64,000 nt of DNA from Microvirga arabica. GTDB taxonomy: Bacteria; Pseudomonadota; Alphaproteobacteria; Rhizobiales; Beijerinckiaceae. The DNA lies in contig NZ_JAFBID010000015.1 of assembly GCF_016811235.1 (NCBI RefSeq), positions 35,179 through 99,178 on the forward strand, written 5' to 3'. Both the position numbers and the translations under genes were made by a program. Positions 30,687-41,074 of this stretch are shown piece by piece. Position 1 is the stretch's first letter. Each line of letters begins with the position of its first letter. The notes beneath the pieces were generated by a model, which had not been told where the DNA came from, searched no databases, and saw only the letters and a program-made list of their open reading frames with translations.

Positions 30687-30763
30687 GCGGGCGTAGCTCA
30701 GTCGGTTAGAGTGCCGGCCTGTCACGCCGGAGGTCGCGGGTTCGAGCCCCGTCGCCCGCGCCA
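30687..30763 (+). tRNA. tRNA-Asp (anticodon GTC)
   Basis: The 77-base cloverleaf has acceptor GCGGGCG paired with CGCCCGC, D arm with TAGCTCAG, anticodon stem CCGGC/GCCGG with loop CTGTCAC (anticodon GTC at 30721-30723), T-arm containing GTTCGAG, and an encoded CCA end. Confidence 0.98.
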
Positions 30764-31088
30764 CTTCTCCCCTTTGAAAAATCAGAATCAAGGCGACCCT
30801 TGCGGGGTCGTGTGGATGTCCATGGTCCAGCGTCAGCTTCATGGGCTGCCGTCAGCCGCGCCGGGGCGCTGCCAATCGAAAGGCAGCTCAGACCGCCGAA
30901 GAGACAGCATCCCAGTTTGGAATGGTTCTTTTTGCGGCAGTGCAAACACTTGTCACGGAAGGGGATCTCGGCTAAGGCTCCGGCGCAATCAGCGTGATGT
31001 CGCAGGGGGGTGTTTTAGGCCTTTCTGAGGCTTAAATGCGTTGCAGATTGCCGGCCCCGGGCCGGATTCCTGTCCTTCTAGGTGTCGT
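30764..31088. other. Leader region upstream of the complex I operon
   Basis: The 325 bases between tRNA-Asp and nuoA contain no convincing gene. A promoter candidate lies at 30950-30978. The stretch after the tRNA has no strong terminator visible to me, so some read-through into nuo is possible. Confidence 0.5.
30950..30978 (+). promoter_or_regulatory. Candidate promoter of the nuo operon
   Basis: TTGTCA (30950-30955) is separated by 17 bases from TAAGGC (30973-30978), about 110 bases before the nuoA start. The -35 is good and the -10 poor, so this is tentative. Confidence 0.35.
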
Positions 31089-31454
31089 ATGACGAATCTC
31101 CTCGCCGACTACCTGCCTCTTGTCATCTTCATCGGCGTCTCGCTCCTGATCGGGGTGGCGCTGCTCGTGGCGCCGTTCATCGTCGCCTACAGCCGCCCAG
31201 ACCAGGAGAAGCTGTCCGCCTATGAGTGCGGCTTCAACGCGTTCGACGACGCCCGCATGAAGTTCGACGTGCGGTTTTATCTGGTGGCCATTCTTTTCAT
31301 CATCTTCGACCTCGAAGTGGCGTTCCTGTTCCCCTGGGCTATTACGTTCGGGAATCTCGGCTGGTTCGGCTTCTCCTCCATGATGATCTTCCTTGGAGTG
31401 CTGACGGTCGGCTTCATCTACGAGTGGAAGAAGGGAGCCCTCGAATGGGATTGA
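31089..31454 (+). CDS. nuoA: NADH-quinone oxidoreductase subunit A
   Basis: NuoA is a small membrane subunit of complex I near the quinone site. It has 121 residues from the ATG at 31089. Three spans and the conserved loop [24 protein letters not shown], shortened here as YECGF and [10 protein letters not shown], are clear. First gene of a 14-gene operon; its 3' end overlaps nuoB by 10 bases. Confidence 0.97.
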   Translation: MTNLLADYLPLVIFIGVSLLIGVALLVAPFIVAYSRPDQEKLSAYECGFNAFDDARMKFDVRFYLVAILFIIFDLEVAFLFPWAITFGNLGWFGFSSMMIFLGVLTVGFIYEWKKGALEWD

Positions 31455-32029
31455 TCTCCGACAACCAGTCGACCCTGGTCGCTCCCGCTCCCCGCGGCAT
31501 CATCGACCCGAGCACCGGCAAGCCGGTCGGCTCGACGGATCCTTATTTCGTCTCCATCAACGAGGAATTGTCCGACAAGGGCTTTCTCGTTACCTCGACC
31601 GAGGACCTCATCACCTGGGCGCGCACCGGCTCGCTCATGTGGATGACCTTCGGTCTGGCCTGCTGCGCCGTCGAGATGATGCAGATGTCCATGCCGCGCT
31701 ACGACGCCGAGCGCTTTGGGTTCGCGCCGCGCGCCTCACCGCGCCAGTCGGACGTGATGATTGTGGCCGGTACGCTCACCAACAAGATGGCTCCCGCGCT
31801 CCGCAAGGTCTACGACCAGATGCCGGAGCCGCGCTACGTCATCTCCATGGGCTCCTGCGCCAATGGCGGCGGCTATTATCACTTCTCCTATTCCGTGGTG
31901 CGTGGCTGCGACCGCATCGTGCCGGTCGACATCTACGTGCCGGGCTGCCCGCCCACGGCTGAGGCACTCCTCTATGGCGTGCTCCTTCTGCAGAAGAAGA
32001 TCCGCCGCACCGGTACTATCGAGCGCTGA
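31445..32029 (+). CDS. nuoB: NADH-quinone oxidoreductase subunit B
   Basis: NuoB carries cluster N2, the last iron-sulfur centre before quinone. It has 194 residues. The four ligand Cys are C73 and C74 ([10 protein letters not shown]), C138 ([10 protein letters not shown]) and C168 ([11 protein letters not shown]). The first 40 residues are a non-conserved extension with [10 protein letters not shown], typical in alphaproteobacteria. ATG overlaps nuoA. Confidence 0.97.
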   Translation: MGLISDNQSTLVAPAPRGIIDPSTGKPVGSTDPYFVSINEELSDKGFLVTSTEDLITWARTGSLMWMTFGLACCAVEMMQMSMPRYDAERFGFAPRASPRQSDVMIVAGTLTNKMAPALRKVYDQMPEPRYVISMGSCANGGGYYHFSYSVVRGCDRIVPVDIYVPGCPPTAEALLYGVLLLQKKIRRTGTIER

Positions 32030-32043
32030 GCAAAGGTCATCGT

Positions 32044-32646
32044 ATGAGTGCTGAGCTCCAAGCCCTGAGCGACCATATCGCCTCGTCCCTCGGCGAGGCC
32101 GTTGTGGATCGTGCGATTGCCTTCGACGAGCTGACCATCGTCGCCCGTCGCGAGGAAATCGTGCAGGTGGTGACATTCCTGCGAGATGATCCGCAGTGCC
32201 GCTTCGTCTGTTTCATCGACATCTGCGGCGCCGATTACCCGGCGCGCGAAGAGCGGTTCGACGTGGTGTACCACTTCCTGGCACCGCACCATAACCGCCG
32301 CATCCGCGTGAAGGTGATGACCGACGAGGCGACGCCGGTTCCCTCGCTCGTCGGCCTCTTCCCGGCTGCGAACTGGTACGAGCGCGAGGCTTACGACCTG
32401 TATGGCATCCTGTTCTCGGGCCACCCAGACCTTCGCCGCATCCTCACGGACTACGGCTTCGAAGGGCATCCGCTGCGCAAGGACTTCCCCATGACCGGCT
32501 ATGTCGAGGTTCGCTACGACGATGGCCAAGGTCGCGTGGTCTACGAGCCGGTGAAGCTCAGCCAGGAGTTCCGCAACTTCGACTTCCTCTCTCCCTGGGA
32601 GGGCACGGATTACGTGCTGCCGGGTGACGAGAAGGCCAAGGCTTAA
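32044..32646 (+). CDS. nuoC: NADH-quinone oxidoreductase subunit C
   Basis: NuoC is a peripheral-arm subunit (30 kDa family) beside NuoD. It has 200 residues and is a separate gene, not the NuoCD fusion of enterobacteria. The signature is [20 protein letters not shown] followed by [14 protein letters not shown] short gap of 20 bases precedes nuoD. Confidence 0.96.
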   Translation: MSAELQALSDHIASSLGEAVVDRAIAFDELTIVARREEIVQVVTFLRDDPQCRFVCFIDICGADYPAREERFDVVYHFLAPHHNRRIRVKVMTDEATPVPSLVGLFPAANWYEREAYDLYGILFSGHPDLRRILTDYGFEGHPLRKDFPMTGYVEVRYDDGQGRVVYEPVKLSQEFRNFDFLSPWEGTDYVLPGDEKAKA

Positions 32647-32666
32647 AGGAGCGGAAAGGGCGACCC

Positions 32667-33857
32667 ATGGGCGAGCATAATATCCGCAACTTCACGATCA
32701 ATTTCGGCCCGCAGCACCCGGCTGCACACGGCGTTCTGCGCCTCGTGCTGGAGCTGGACGGCGAGGTGGTCGAGCGTGTCGATCCCCATATCGGCCTGCT
32801 CCACCGCGGCACCGAGAAGCTGATCGAGTACAAGACCTACGTTCAGGCCAATCCCTATTTCGACCGGCTCGACTATGTCGCGCCCATGAGCCAGGAACAC
32901 GCCTACTGCCTCGCCATCGAGAAGCTTCTCGGCATCCAGGTGCCCCGGCGGGCCCAGCTGATCCGCGTGCTGTTCCTCGAGATCAGCCGGCTTCTGTCGC
33001 ATCTCCTCAACGTGACCACGCAGGCCATGGACGTGGGCGCGCTCACGCCGCCCCTCTGGGGCTTCGAGGAGCGCGAGAAGCTGATGATCTTCTACGAGCG
33101 CGTTTCGGGCTCGCGCATGCATGCCAACTACTTCCGCCCCGGCGGCGTGAGCATGGATATCCAGCCGGAGCTGATCGACGATATCGAAGCTTTCTGCGAT
33201 CCGTTCCTGCAGGTTCTCGATGACCTCGACACCCTCGTGATCGGCAACCGCATCTTCAAGCAGCGCAACGTCGATATCGGCACCATCACCCTGGACGATT
33301 GTTTCCGCTGGGGCTTCTCCGGGCCGCTCGTGCGCAGCTGCGGCGTGGCCTGGGACCTGCGCAAGTCGCAGCCCTACGAGTGCTACGAGGAGATGGAGTT
33401 CGACATCCCCGTGGGCCGGAACGGCGACAACTACGACCGCCAAGTGATCCGCATGGAGGAGATGCGCCAGTCCGTGCGCATCATGCGCCAGTGCATCGCC
33501 AAGCTGCGCGCGCCGGACGGCCAGGGTCCCGTGACTACGCTCGACGGCAAGGTCGCCCCGCCCTCGCGCAAGGACATGAAGCGCTCGATGGAAGCGCTGA
33601 TCCACCACTTCAAGCTTTTCACGGAAGGCTTCCACGTCCCCGCGGGCGAGGTTTATGCCGCCGTGGAGGCCCCGAAGGGCGAGTTCGGCGTCTATCTCGT
33701 GTCGGACGGCACCAACAAGGCCTACCGCTGCAGGATCCGCGCCCCGGGCTTCGCCCATATGCAGGGCATGGATTTCATGTGCCGCGGCCACATGCTGGCC
33801 GACGTCGCGGGCGTTCTGGGCTCCCTCGACATCGTGTTCGGCGAGGTCGACCGCTGA
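32667..33857 (+). CDS. nuoD: NADH-quinone oxidoreductase subunit D
   Basis: NuoD (49 kDa family) forms the quinone-binding site with NuoB. It has 396 residues. Motifs include [37 protein letters not shown], the quinone-site neighbourhood [15 protein letters not shown], and the C-terminal [21 protein letters not shown]. The upstream sequence AAAGGAGCGG is a good ribosome-binding site. Confidence 0.97.
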   Translation: MGEHNIRNFTINFGPQHPAAHGVLRLVLELDGEVVERVDPHIGLLHRGTEKLIEYKTYVQANPYFDRLDYVAPMSQEHAYCLAIEKLLGIQVPRRAQLIRVLFLEISRLLSHLLNVTTQAMDVGALTPPLWGFEEREKLMIFYERVSGSRMHANYFRPGGVSMDIQPELIDDIEAFCDPFLQVLDDLDTLVIGNRIFKQRNVDIGTITLDDCFRWGFSGPLVRSCGVAWDLRKSQPYECYEEMEFDIPVGRNGDNYDRQVIRMEEMRQSVRIMRQCIAKLRAPDGQGPVTTLDGKVAPPSRKDMKRSMEALIHHFKLFTEGFHVPAGEVYAAVEAPKGEFGVYLVSDGTNKAYRCRIRAPGFAHMQGMDFMCRGHMLADVAGVLGSLDIVFGEVDR

Positions 33858-33928
33858 GGAATACCTGCCCCGTAGGCGGAGCAGGAAGCCACGCTCTTTG
33901 AAGCGTGCTGAATTGGTTCAAGTCGTGT

Positions 33929-33948
33929 GGCCGGGCTGATGCCCGGCC
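33929..33948. repeat. Small intra-operon hairpin between nuoD and nuoE
   Basis: A perfect 8-bp stem GGCCGGGC / GCCCGGCC with a TGAT loop lies in the 113-base nuoD-nuoE gap. It has no T tract, so it more likely stabilises or processes the message than ends it. The flanks resemble a Rhizobiales intergenic repeat (GGCCGGG...CCCGGCCATGAC). Confidence 0.5.
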
Positions 33949-33970
33949 ATGACGATGAGGAGAAGAGTGT

Positions 33971-35029
33971 ATGGCCGTTCGTAAGCTCGCGCCTGAAGAA
34001 TTGCAGCCCCAGAGCTTCGTTCTCTCCCCGGAGACCGAGGCTTTTGCGGACAAGGAAATCGCCAAGTATCCCCCGGGCCGTCAGGCCTCGGCTGTGATGG
34101 CGTTGCTGGGCAAGGCCCAGGAGCAGGCGGGCGGCTGGCTTCCGCGCAAGGCCATCGAGGCCGTGGCCGCGAAGCTCGACATGGCGGTCATCCGCGTGAT
34201 GGAGGTGGCGACCTTCTACACGATGTTCAACCTCGAGCCGGTCGGCAAGCATTTCATCCAGTTCTGCGGCACGACGCCCTGCATGCTGCGCGGGGCCGGG
34301 GACATCCGGAAGGTCCTGGAAAGCCGCGTCGGCGAGCAGAACCATGTCAGCCCTGACGGCAACTTCTCGTGGCTCGAAGTCGAGTGCCTGGGTGCCTGCT
34401 CCAACGCCCCGATGGTACAGATCAACGACGACTACTACGAGGACCTGACGGCTGAGAATTTCGAGAAGCTTCTCGACGATCTTGCCGCCGGTCGTCCCGT
34501 GAAGAAGGGTTCGCAGATCGGCCGGAACCGGTCCGAGCCTTTCGAGGCCGTGAACACCCTGCAGGATCCGACGCTCTACGACGGCTCGCAAGTTGGCGCC
34601 TGGCGCAAGCGCTTCGACGAACAGGCGAAGGCTGCCGAGACGGGTGAAACCGCTGCAGCCATGGCGTCCATTCCAGAACAGGTGAAGGCTGCAAAGCCGA
34701 CGGCCGGTCGCCCCATCGAGAGCCCCGTTGCGGACACCCCTGCGGAGCGTGCCAAGGAAGGCGAGACGCCGATCAATCCGGTCGACCAGAAGGAAGCCGC
34801 CGATCCGTCGACGGCCACCAAGGGCAAGTCGCATACGGAAGAGGGCGCAAGGCCTGCTCCGCAGAGCAGCAAGTCCTATGTGGCATCGCCGACGAAGGAT
34901 GGTGAAGCGGTGCCCTCCAGCCCGACGACCCCGGAAGCCGGAACGCCGCCTGCCCAGGCCGAGACACGCCGCGACGGCAGCGAGAGCAAGCCGGCCGTGA
35001 CCGTCGACAAAGACAACATGACGTCCTGA
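33971..35029 (+). CDS. nuoE: NADH-quinone oxidoreductase subunit E with long C-terminal extension
   Basis: NuoE (24 kDa family) binds the N1a [2Fe-2S] cluster. It has 352 residues, against about 165-220 for the plain family. The cluster ligands are C99 and C104 (QFCGTTPC) and C139 and C143 (ECLGACS). From about residue 205 the sequence is low-complexity and rich in Ala, Pro, Glu, Lys and Thr, with no recognisable domain. Similar tails occur in some Rhizobiales NuoE proteins, some of which carry a helix-hairpin-helix that I do not see here. ATG of nuoF overlaps its stop or lies just after it. Confidence 0.93.
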   Translation: MAVRKLAPEELQPQSFVLSPETEAFADKEIAKYPPGRQASAVMALLGKAQEQAGGWLPRKAIEAVAAKLDMAVIRVMEVATFYTMFNLEPVGKHFIQFCGTTPCMLRGAGDIRKVLESRVGEQNHVSPDGNFSWLEVECLGACSNAPMVQINDDYYEDLTAENFEKLLDDLAAGRPVKKGSQIGRNRSEPFEAVNTLQDPTLYDGSQVGAWRKRFDEQAKAAETGETAAAMASIPEQVKAAKPTAGRPIESPVADTPAERAKEGETPINPVDQKEAADPSTATKGKSHTEEGARPAPQSSKSYVASPTKDGEAVPSSPTTPEAGTPPAQAETRRDGSESKPAVTVDKDNMTS

Positions 35030-35043
35030 TGGAGATGTCGGGA

Positions 35044-36345
35044 ATGCTTCAGGACAGAGATCGTATCTTCACCAACCTCTACGGCTTCCATTCGCCGGAC
35101 CTCAAGGCCGCGCAGATGCGCGGCGCATGGGACGGAACCAAGTTCCTCCTGGAGCAGGGCCGCGACTGGACCATCAACGAGATGAAGGCGTCCGGTCTGC
35201 GCGGCCGCGGCGGCGCAGGCTTCCCCACAGGCCTGAAATGGTCCTTCATGCCCAAGCAGTCGGATGGGCGTCCGCACTACCTGGTCGTGAACGCCGACGA
35301 GTCGGAGCCGGGCACCTGCAAGGACCGCGAGATCATGCGGAACGATCCGCATCTCCTGGTCGAGGGCTGCCTTCTCGCGTCCTTCGCCATGGGGGCTCAC
35401 GCGGCCTACATCTACATCCGAGGCGAGTACGTGGCCGAGCGCTTTGCGCTCCAGCGGGCGGTGGACGAGGCTTATGAGGCCAAGCTCATCGGCAAGGACA
35501 ACATCCACGGCTACCCCTTCGACCTCTACGTTCACCACGGCGCAGGCGCTTACATCTGCGGCGAGGAGACGGCTCTCATCGAGAGCATGGAGGGCAAGAA
35601 GGGCATGCCGCGCCTGAAGCCCCCGTTCCCGGCCAATATGGGCCTCTACGGCTGCCCCACGACCGTCAACAACGTTGAGTCCATCGCTGTCGCCGGCACG
35701 ATCCTGCGCCGCGGCGCCTCCTGGTTCTCCGGCATCGGGCGCCCGAACAACGTGGGCACCAAGCTCTTCTGCGTGTCGGGCCACGTCAACAAGCCCTGCA
35801 ACGTGGAAGAGGCCATGGGCCTCACCTTCCGGGAGCTGATCGACCGCCATTGCGGCGGCATCCGCGGCGGCTGGGACAACCTGCTGGGCGTGATCCCCGG
35901 CGGCTCGTCGGTTCCGATCGTTCCGGCTCATGAGATCGCCGACGCCCATATGGATTTCGACACGCTGCGGAACCTGAAGTCAGGCCTCGGCACCGCCGCC
36001 GTGATCGTGATGGACAAGTCCACCGACATTGTCCGCGCCATTGCCCGCCTCGCTTACTTCTACAAGCATGAGAGCTGCGGCCAGTGCACCCCGTGCCGCG
36101 AGGGCACGGGCTGGATGTGGCGCGTGCTCACCCGCATGGCCGAAGGCCGCGCCCAGAAGCGCGAGATCGACATGCTCCTCGAAGTCTCGACCCAGATCGA
36201 AGGCCACACCATCTGCGCGCTCGGCGACGCGGCGGCTTGGCCGGTCCAGGGTCTGATCCGCCACTTCCGTCATGAGATCGAGAAGCGGATCGACGATTAC
36301 GCGGCGAACCCGCATTCCGAATCCGTCATGATCGCGGCGGAGTGA
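35044..36345 (+). CDS. nuoF: NADH-quinone oxidoreductase subunit F
   Basis: NuoF (51 kDa family) binds NADH, FMN and the N3 cluster. It has 433 residues from the ATG at 35044, the usual [14 protein letters not shown] opening with GGAG upstream; a start at 35029 overlapping nuoE is also possible. [18 protein letters not shown] is the NADH/FMN site, [17 protein letters not shown] follows, and the N3 ligands are [15 protein letters not shown] and HTICALGD. Confidence 0.97.
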   Translation: MLQDRDRIFTNLYGFHSPDLKAAQMRGAWDGTKFLLEQGRDWTINEMKASGLRGRGGAGFPTGLKWSFMPKQSDGRPHYLVVNADESEPGTCKDREIMRNDPHLLVEGCLLASFAMGAHAAYIYIRGEYVAERFALQRAVDEAYEAKLIGKDNIHGYPFDLYVHHGAGAYICGEETALIESMEGKKGMPRLKPPFPANMGLYGCPTTVNNVESIAVAGTILRRGASWFSGIGRPNNVGTKLFCVSGHVNKPCNVEEAMGLTFRELIDRHCGGIRGGWDNLLGVIPGGSSVPIVPAHEIADAHMDFDTLRNLKSGLGTAAVIVMDKSTDIVRAIARLAYFYKHESCGQCTPCREGTGWMWRVLTRMAEGRAQKREIDMLLEVSTQIEGHTICALGDAAAWPVQGLIRHFRHEIEKRIDDYAANPHSESVMIAAE

Positions 36346-36353
36346 GATTGAAG

Positions 36354-38432
36354 ATGGCGAAAATCATCGTTGATGGCGTCGAGGTCGACGTTCCTGCGGA
36401 ATACACTCTGCTCCAGGCCGCCGAGGCGGCCGGGGCGGAAATTCCGCGCTTCTGCTACCACGAGCGGCTCTCGATCGCCGGCAACTGCCGCATGTGCCTG
36501 GTCGAGGTGAAGGGCGCGCCGAAGCCGGTGGCGTCCTGCGCCTGGGGCGTGCGCGACTGCCGTCCGGGCCCGAACGGCGAGCCGCCGGAGGTCTCCACGA
36601 AGTCGCCGACGGTGAAGAAGGCGCGGGAAGGGGTGATGGAGTTCCTCCTCATCAACCACCCGCTCGATTGCCCGATCTGCGACCAGGGCGGCCAGTGCGA
36701 CCTGCAGGACCAGGCCATGGCCTATGGCGTCGACACCAGCCGCTTCCACGAGAACAAGCGCGCGGTGACCGACAAGTACCTCGGCCCGCTCGTGCGCACC
36801 TCCATGAACCGGTGCATCCACTGCACCCGCTGCGTGCGCTTCTCGGCCGAAGTGGCCGGCGTGCCGGATCTCGGCGCTCTCTGGCGCGGCGAGGACATGG
36901 AGATCACGAGCTATCTCGAGAAGGCCCTCGGCTCCGAGCTGCAGGCGAACATAGCGGATCTCTGCCCGGTCGGCGCTCTGACCCACAAGCCCGAAGCCTA
37001 CCATTACCGTCCCTGGGAGCTCACCAAGACCGATTCCGTCGACGTGATGGATGCGGTCGGCTCGTCGATCCGCGTCGATTCCCGTGGCCGTGAGGTCATG
37101 CGCATCCTGCCGCGCGTGAACGAGGCGGTGAACGAGGAGTGGATCACCGACAAGACCCGCCAGATCGTGGACGGCCTGCGCCTCCAGCGCCTCGACCGCC
37201 CCTTCGTGCGCGAGAACGGCCGCCTGCGTCCTGCTTCCTGGCAGGAGGCTTTCGCCACCATCGCTGCCCGCGTGAAGGGTACGGACCCCAAGCGCGTCGG
37301 CGCGATCGTCGGCGACTTGGCTGCGGTGGAAGAGATGTACGCCCTGAAGCTCCTCATGGAGAGCCTCGGCGTCACCAACATCGACGCCCGCCAGGACGGC
37401 AGCGTGCTGACCCCGGTCTATGGCCGCGGCTCCTACCTGTTCAACACCACCATCTCAGGCATCGAGGATGCGGACGCGATCCTGATCGTGGGTTCGAACC
37501 CGCGCATCGAGGCCTCGCTCGTCAACGTGCGCATCCGCAAGCGCTGGCGCATGGCCCTGCCGCCGATTGCGCTGATCGGCGAACATGCGGACCTGACCTA
37601 CCCTTATGAGTATCTCGGCGCAGGCCCCGAGACGCTCTCGGAGTTGGCCTCCGGCCGCCACAGCTTCATCGAGAAGCTGCGCGGCGCCGAGCGTCCGCTG
37701 ATCATCGTGGGGCAGGGGGCTCTCTCCCGTCCGGACGGTCTGGCGGTTCTCTCCACTGTCGCTCAGCTCGCTCGTGATGTGGGCGCGGTCAAGGACGGCT
37801 GGAACGGCTTTTCGGTTCTGCACAATGCCGCCTCCCGCGTCGGCGCCCTCGATCTCGGCCTCGTGCCGGGCGAGTGGGGCCTGAACGCTCAGACAATGGC
37901 GCAGGGCGAAGTGGACGTGCTGTTCAATCTCGGTGTTGACGAGATCGACATCGCTCCCGGCGCTTTCGTGATCTACCAGGGTACCCATGGTGACCGCGGC
38001 GCGCACCGTGCCGACGTGATCCTGCCGGCGGCCACCTACACGGAGAAGTCCGGCACCTATGTGAACACGGAAGGCCGGGTGCAGCTCGCCAACCGCGCCG
38101 CCTTCGCCCCCGGCGAAGCCCGTGAGGATTGGGCGATCCTGCGCGCTCTGTCCGACGTGCTGGGCCATCGCCTGCCATTCGACTCGCTGAACGCCCTGCG
38201 GGCAAAGCTCTATACGGCCTATCCGCATTTCGCCGCGGTCGAGACGGTTCAGCCGGCTGACGGCTTCGCGGCTGTCCAGGCGCTCGCCAATATCGGCGGC
38301 ACCATCGGGCGCGAGCCTTTCGTGAGCCCCGTGAAGGACTTCTACCTGACGAACCCCATTGCCCGCGCCTCCGGCGTCATGGCCGAGTGCTCCGCGCTCG
38401 CCCGTGAGCTGAAGCTCGAGGCGGCTGAGTAA
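36354..38432 (+). CDS. nuoG: NADH-quinone oxidoreductase subunit G
   Basis: NuoG (75 kDa family) carries the N1b, N4 and N5 clusters, linking NuoF to NuoB/I. It has 692 residues from the ATG at 36354; a GTG at 36342 is in frame. The N-terminal ferredoxin domain has FCYHERLSIAGNCRMCLVE; then CPICDQGGQCDLQDQ, and NRCIHCTRCVRF. The C-terminal molybdopterin-oxidoreductase-like region is present, without a visible extra N7 motif. Confidence 0.97.
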   Translation: MAKIIVDGVEVDVPAEYTLLQAAEAAGAEIPRFCYHERLSIAGNCRMCLVEVKGAPKPVASCAWGVRDCRPGPNGEPPEVSTKSPTVKKAREGVMEFLLINHPLDCPICDQGGQCDLQDQAMAYGVDTSRFHENKRAVTDKYLGPLVRTSMNRCIHCTRCVRFSAEVAGVPDLGALWRGEDMEITSYLEKALGSELQANIADLCPVGALTHKPEAYHYRPWELTKTDSVDVMDAVGSSIRVDSRGREVMRILPRVNEAVNEEWITDKTRQIVDGLRLQRLDRPFVRENGRLRPASWQEAFATIAARVKGTDPKRVGAIVGDLAAVEEMYALKLLMESLGVTNIDARQDGSVLTPVYGRGSYLFNTTISGIEDADAILIVGSNPRIEASLVNVRIRKRWRMALPPIALIGEHADLTYPYEYLGAGPETLSELASGRHSFIEKLRGAERPLIIVGQGALSRPDGLAVLSTVAQLARDVGAVKDGWNGFSVLHNAASRVGALDLGLVPGEWGLNAQTMAQGEVDVLFNLGVDEIDIAPGAFVIYQGTHGDRGAHRADVILPAATYTEKSGTYVNTEGRVQLANRAAFAPGEAREDWAILRALSDVLGHRLPFDSLNALRAKLYTAYPHFAAVETVQPADGFAAVQALANIGGTIGREPFVSPVKDFYLTNPIARASGVMAECSALARELKLEAAE

Positions 38433-38444
38433 GAGGAACGGATC

Positions 38445-39470
38445 ATGGAATTTGGGGACATCCTCCTCGCCGTCGCGATCATGCTGGGCAAGAGCCTGCT
38501 CATGCTGGTCGCGCTGCTCATCTTCATTGCCTACGCGCTCTACGCCGACCGCAAGGTCTGGGCTGCCGTGCAGCTGCGCCGCGGCCCGAACGTGGTCGGC
38601 CCCTGGGGTCTGCTTCAGTCCTTCGCCGATCTGCTCAAGTTCGTGCTGAAGGAACCGATCATCCCGGCGCCTGCCAACAAGGGCATGTTCCTGCTGGCGC
38701 CGTTGCTGATGTGCACCCTGTCGCTCGCAGCCTGGGCGGTGATCCCGCTCAATGCCGGCTGGGCCATCGCCGACATCAACGTGGGCATCCTCTACATCTT
38801 CGCGATCTCGTCGCTCGGCGTCTATGGCGTCATCATGGGCGGCTGGGCCTCGAACTCGAAGTACCCGTTCCTGGGCGCGCTCCGCTCGGCGGCCCAGATG
38901 GTGTCCTACGAAGTCTCCATCGGCTTCGTGATCGTGACGGTGCTCATGTGCGCCGGCACCCTGAACCTGTCGGGCATCGTCGAATCCCAGAACACCAGCC
39001 TCGGCATTCTGGGCTGGTACTGGCTGCCGCTCTTCCCGATGTTCGTGGTGTTCTTCATCTCGGCCATGGCCGAGACGAACCGCCCGCCCTTCGACCTTCC
39101 GGAAGCCGAATCCGAACTCGTGGCCGGCTACATGGTGGAATATTCCTCCACCCCGTACCTGCTCTTCATGCTCGGCGAGTACGTGGCCATCATGACCATG
39201 TGCGCGCTCGGCACGATCCTGTTCCTGGGCGGCTGGCTCTCGCCGATCCCGTTCGCGCCCTTCACCTGGGTGCCGGGCGTGATCTGGTTCGTGCTGAAGG
39301 CAAGCTTCCTCTTCATCCTCATTGCCATGGTGAAAGCCCTGGTTCCCCGCTACCGCTACGATCAGCTCATGCGCCTCGGCTGGAAGGTTTTCCTGCCGCT
39401 GTCGCTCGCCATGGTCGTCATCGTGGCAGCTGTCCTGATGGTCACCGGCAATGCGCCGGGCGTCCGCTAA
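38445..39470 (+). CDS. nuoH: NADH-quinone oxidoreductase subunit H
   Basis: NuoH forms the membrane part of the quinone chamber. It has 341 residues and about eight spans. Motifs include [20 protein letters not shown], the acidic cluster in [19 protein letters not shown] and [19 protein letters not shown]. It follows nuoG with a 12-base gap and an AGGAACGG site. Confidence 0.97.
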   Translation: MEFGDILLAVAIMLGKSLLMLVALLIFIAYALYADRKVWAAVQLRRGPNVVGPWGLLQSFADLLKFVLKEPIIPAPANKGMFLLAPLLMCTLSLAAWAVIPLNAGWAIADINVGILYIFAISSLGVYGVIMGGWASNSKYPFLGALRSAAQMVSYEVSIGFVIVTVLMCAGTLNLSGIVESQNTSLGILGWYWLPLFPMFVVFFISAMAETNRPPFDLPEAESELVAGYMVEYSSTPYLLFMLGEYVAIMTMCALGTILFLGGWLSPIPFAPFTWVPGVIWFVLKASFLFILIAMVKALVPRYRYDQLMRLGWKVFLPLSLAMVVIVAAVLMVTGNAPGVR

Positions 39471-39482
39471 AGGAGATCGGCC

Positions 39483-39971
39483 ATGCAGCTCGACCGCATT
39501 GCCCAATCCCTCCTGCTGAAGGAGTTCATCGCAGGCTTCGTCCTGACGGTGAAATACTTCTTCAAGCCGAAGGCGACCCTCAACTACCCGTTCGAGATGG
39601 GACATCGCGGGCCTCGCTTCCGGGGCGAGCATGCCCTGCGGCGTTACCCGAATGGGGAAGAGCGCTGCATCGCCTGCAAGCTCTGCGAAGCCATCTGCCC
39701 GGCTCAGGCCATCACCATCGAGGCCGGCCCGCGCCGGAACGACGGCACCCGCCGCACGACCCGCTACGACATCGACATGGTGAAGTGCATCTATTGCGGC
39801 ATGTGCCAGGAGGCCTGCCCGGTAGACGCGATCGTGGAGGGGCCGAACTTCGAGTTCTCCGTGGAGACCCGCGAGGAGCTCTACTACGACAAGGCCAAGC
39901 TTCTCGAGAACGGGGAGCGCTGGGAGCGTGAGATCGCGAAGAACCTCGCGAAGAACGCCCCCTACCGGTAG
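39483..39971 (+). CDS. nuoI: NADH-quinone oxidoreductase subunit I
   Basis: NuoI carries the two [4Fe-4S] clusters N6a and N6b. It has 162 residues. The two ferredoxin motifs are [16 protein letters not shown] and [16 protein letters not shown]. The N-terminal amphipathic helix and the [11 protein letters not shown] segment are standard. It is followed by a 132-base gap before nuoJ. Confidence 0.98.
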   Translation: MQLDRIAQSLLLKEFIAGFVLTVKYFFKPKATLNYPFEMGHRGPRFRGEHALRRYPNGEERCIACKLCEAICPAQAITIEAGPRRNDGTRRTTRYDIDMVKCIYCGMCQEACPVDAIVEGPNFEFSVETREELYYDKAKLLENGERWEREIAKNLAKNAPYR

Positions 39972-40103
39972 GGGCGCCTCTGGTCCGTTGAGGGCAGGGG
40001 GCAAGCAGTTCCGGCGGGTTGTCCCCGCCGGATTCGGAATTTATAGACAGGCCGCCGGATTGTCCGGGGCCACGTCGGAAGGGGCCGCTCTCCAGCGGCT
40101 TGA

Positions 40104-40724
40104 ATGAGCATGACGGTTACCGCCGCCTTCTTCTATCTGTTCGCGACGATCACGATCGCCTCCGGCTTCATGGTGATTGCCTCCCGCAATCCCGTGCAGT
40201 CGGTGCTGTTCCTCATCCTGGCCTTCGTGAACGCGGCGGGCCTGTTCCTTCTGATGGGGGCCGAGTTCCTGGCGATGATCCTGGTGATCGTCTATGTGGG
40301 CGCGGTCGCGGTGCTGTTCCTCTTCGTCGTCATGATGCTCGACGTGGATTTCGCGGCGCTCCGCCAGGGCTTCCTGCAATACCTGCCCATCGGCGGACTG
40401 ATCGGGCTGATCCTGCTGCTGGAGCTGATCCTCGTGGTCGGTACCTACACCATCGATCCGGGTCTGGTCCGGTCCCCACAGGTGCCGATCCCGTCGGCCG
40501 ACGTCATGACCAACACCGAGGCCATCGGCCAGGTGCTCTACACCCGTTACTTCTACTTCTTCCAGGCCGCCGGCCTGATCCTGCTGGTCGCCATGATCGG
40601 GGCCATCGTCCTGACCCTGCGCGAGCGGGTGGGCGTGCGGCGCCAGGACATCACCAAGCAGAACGCCCGGACGCAGGAAACGGCCGTCGAAGTGCGGAAG
40701 GTTCCCTTCCGCCAGGGCATCTAA
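40104..40724 (+). CDS. nuoJ: NADH-quinone oxidoreductase subunit J
   Basis: NuoJ is a five-span membrane subunit (ND6 family). It has 206 residues. [20 protein letters not shown] and [20 protein letters not shown] contain the conserved pi-bulge helix 3. The C-terminal polar tail ends at KVPFRQGI. It lies in front of nuoK by 11 bases. Confidence 0.95.
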   Translation: MSMTVTAAFFYLFATITIASGFMVIASRNPVQSVLFLILAFVNAAGLFLLMGAEFLAMILVIVYVGAVAVLFLFVVMMLDVDFAALRQGFLQYLPIGGLIGLILLLELILVVGTYTIDPGLVRSPQVPIPSADVMTNTEAIGQVLYTRYFYFFQAAGLILLVAMIGAIVLTLRERVGVRRQDITKQNARTQETAVEVRKVPFRQGI

Positions 40725-40735
40725 GGAGGCGCGCC

Positions 40736-41044
40736 ATGGTTATCGGACTGGGTCATTATCTCACCGTCGCGGCCGTCCTCTTCACGCTGGGCGTGTTCGG
40801 CATCTTCATCAACCGGAAGAACGTGATCGTCATCCTGATGTCCATCGAGCTGATCCTGCTCGCCGTGAACATCAACATGGTGGCCTTCTCGACGCACCTG
40901 AACGACATCGTCGGCCAGGTCTTCGCCATGCTGATCCTCACGGTCGCGGCGGCGGAGGCGGCCATCGGGTTGGCCATTCTCGTGGTCTTCTTCCGCAACC
41001 GCGGCTCCATCGCGGTTGAAGACGTCAACATGATGAGGGGCTAA
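40736..41044 (+). CDS. nuoK: NADH-quinone oxidoreductase subunit K
   Basis: NuoK (ND4L family) has 102 residues and three spans from the ATG at 40736 (AAGGAGG upstream). The two buried Glu residues used in proton transfer appear in [18 protein letters not shown] and [18 protein letters not shown]. The frame is open further upstream but that part overlaps nuoJ in another frame. Confidence 0.97.
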   Translation: MVIGLGHYLTVAAVLFTLGVFGIFINRKNVIVILMSIELILLAVNINMVAFSTHLNDIVGQVFAMLILTVAAAEAAIGLAILVVFFRNRGSIAVEDVNMMRG

Positions 41045-41074
41045 CGCCCGAACGGACCGGCGAAGTAAACGCAC

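Noticed and set aside
37455..40004. 849-codon minus-strand open frame across nuoG, nuoH and nuoI
   Set aside because: High GC keeps the antisense frame open; the + strand carries three certain complex I genes with cofactor motifs.
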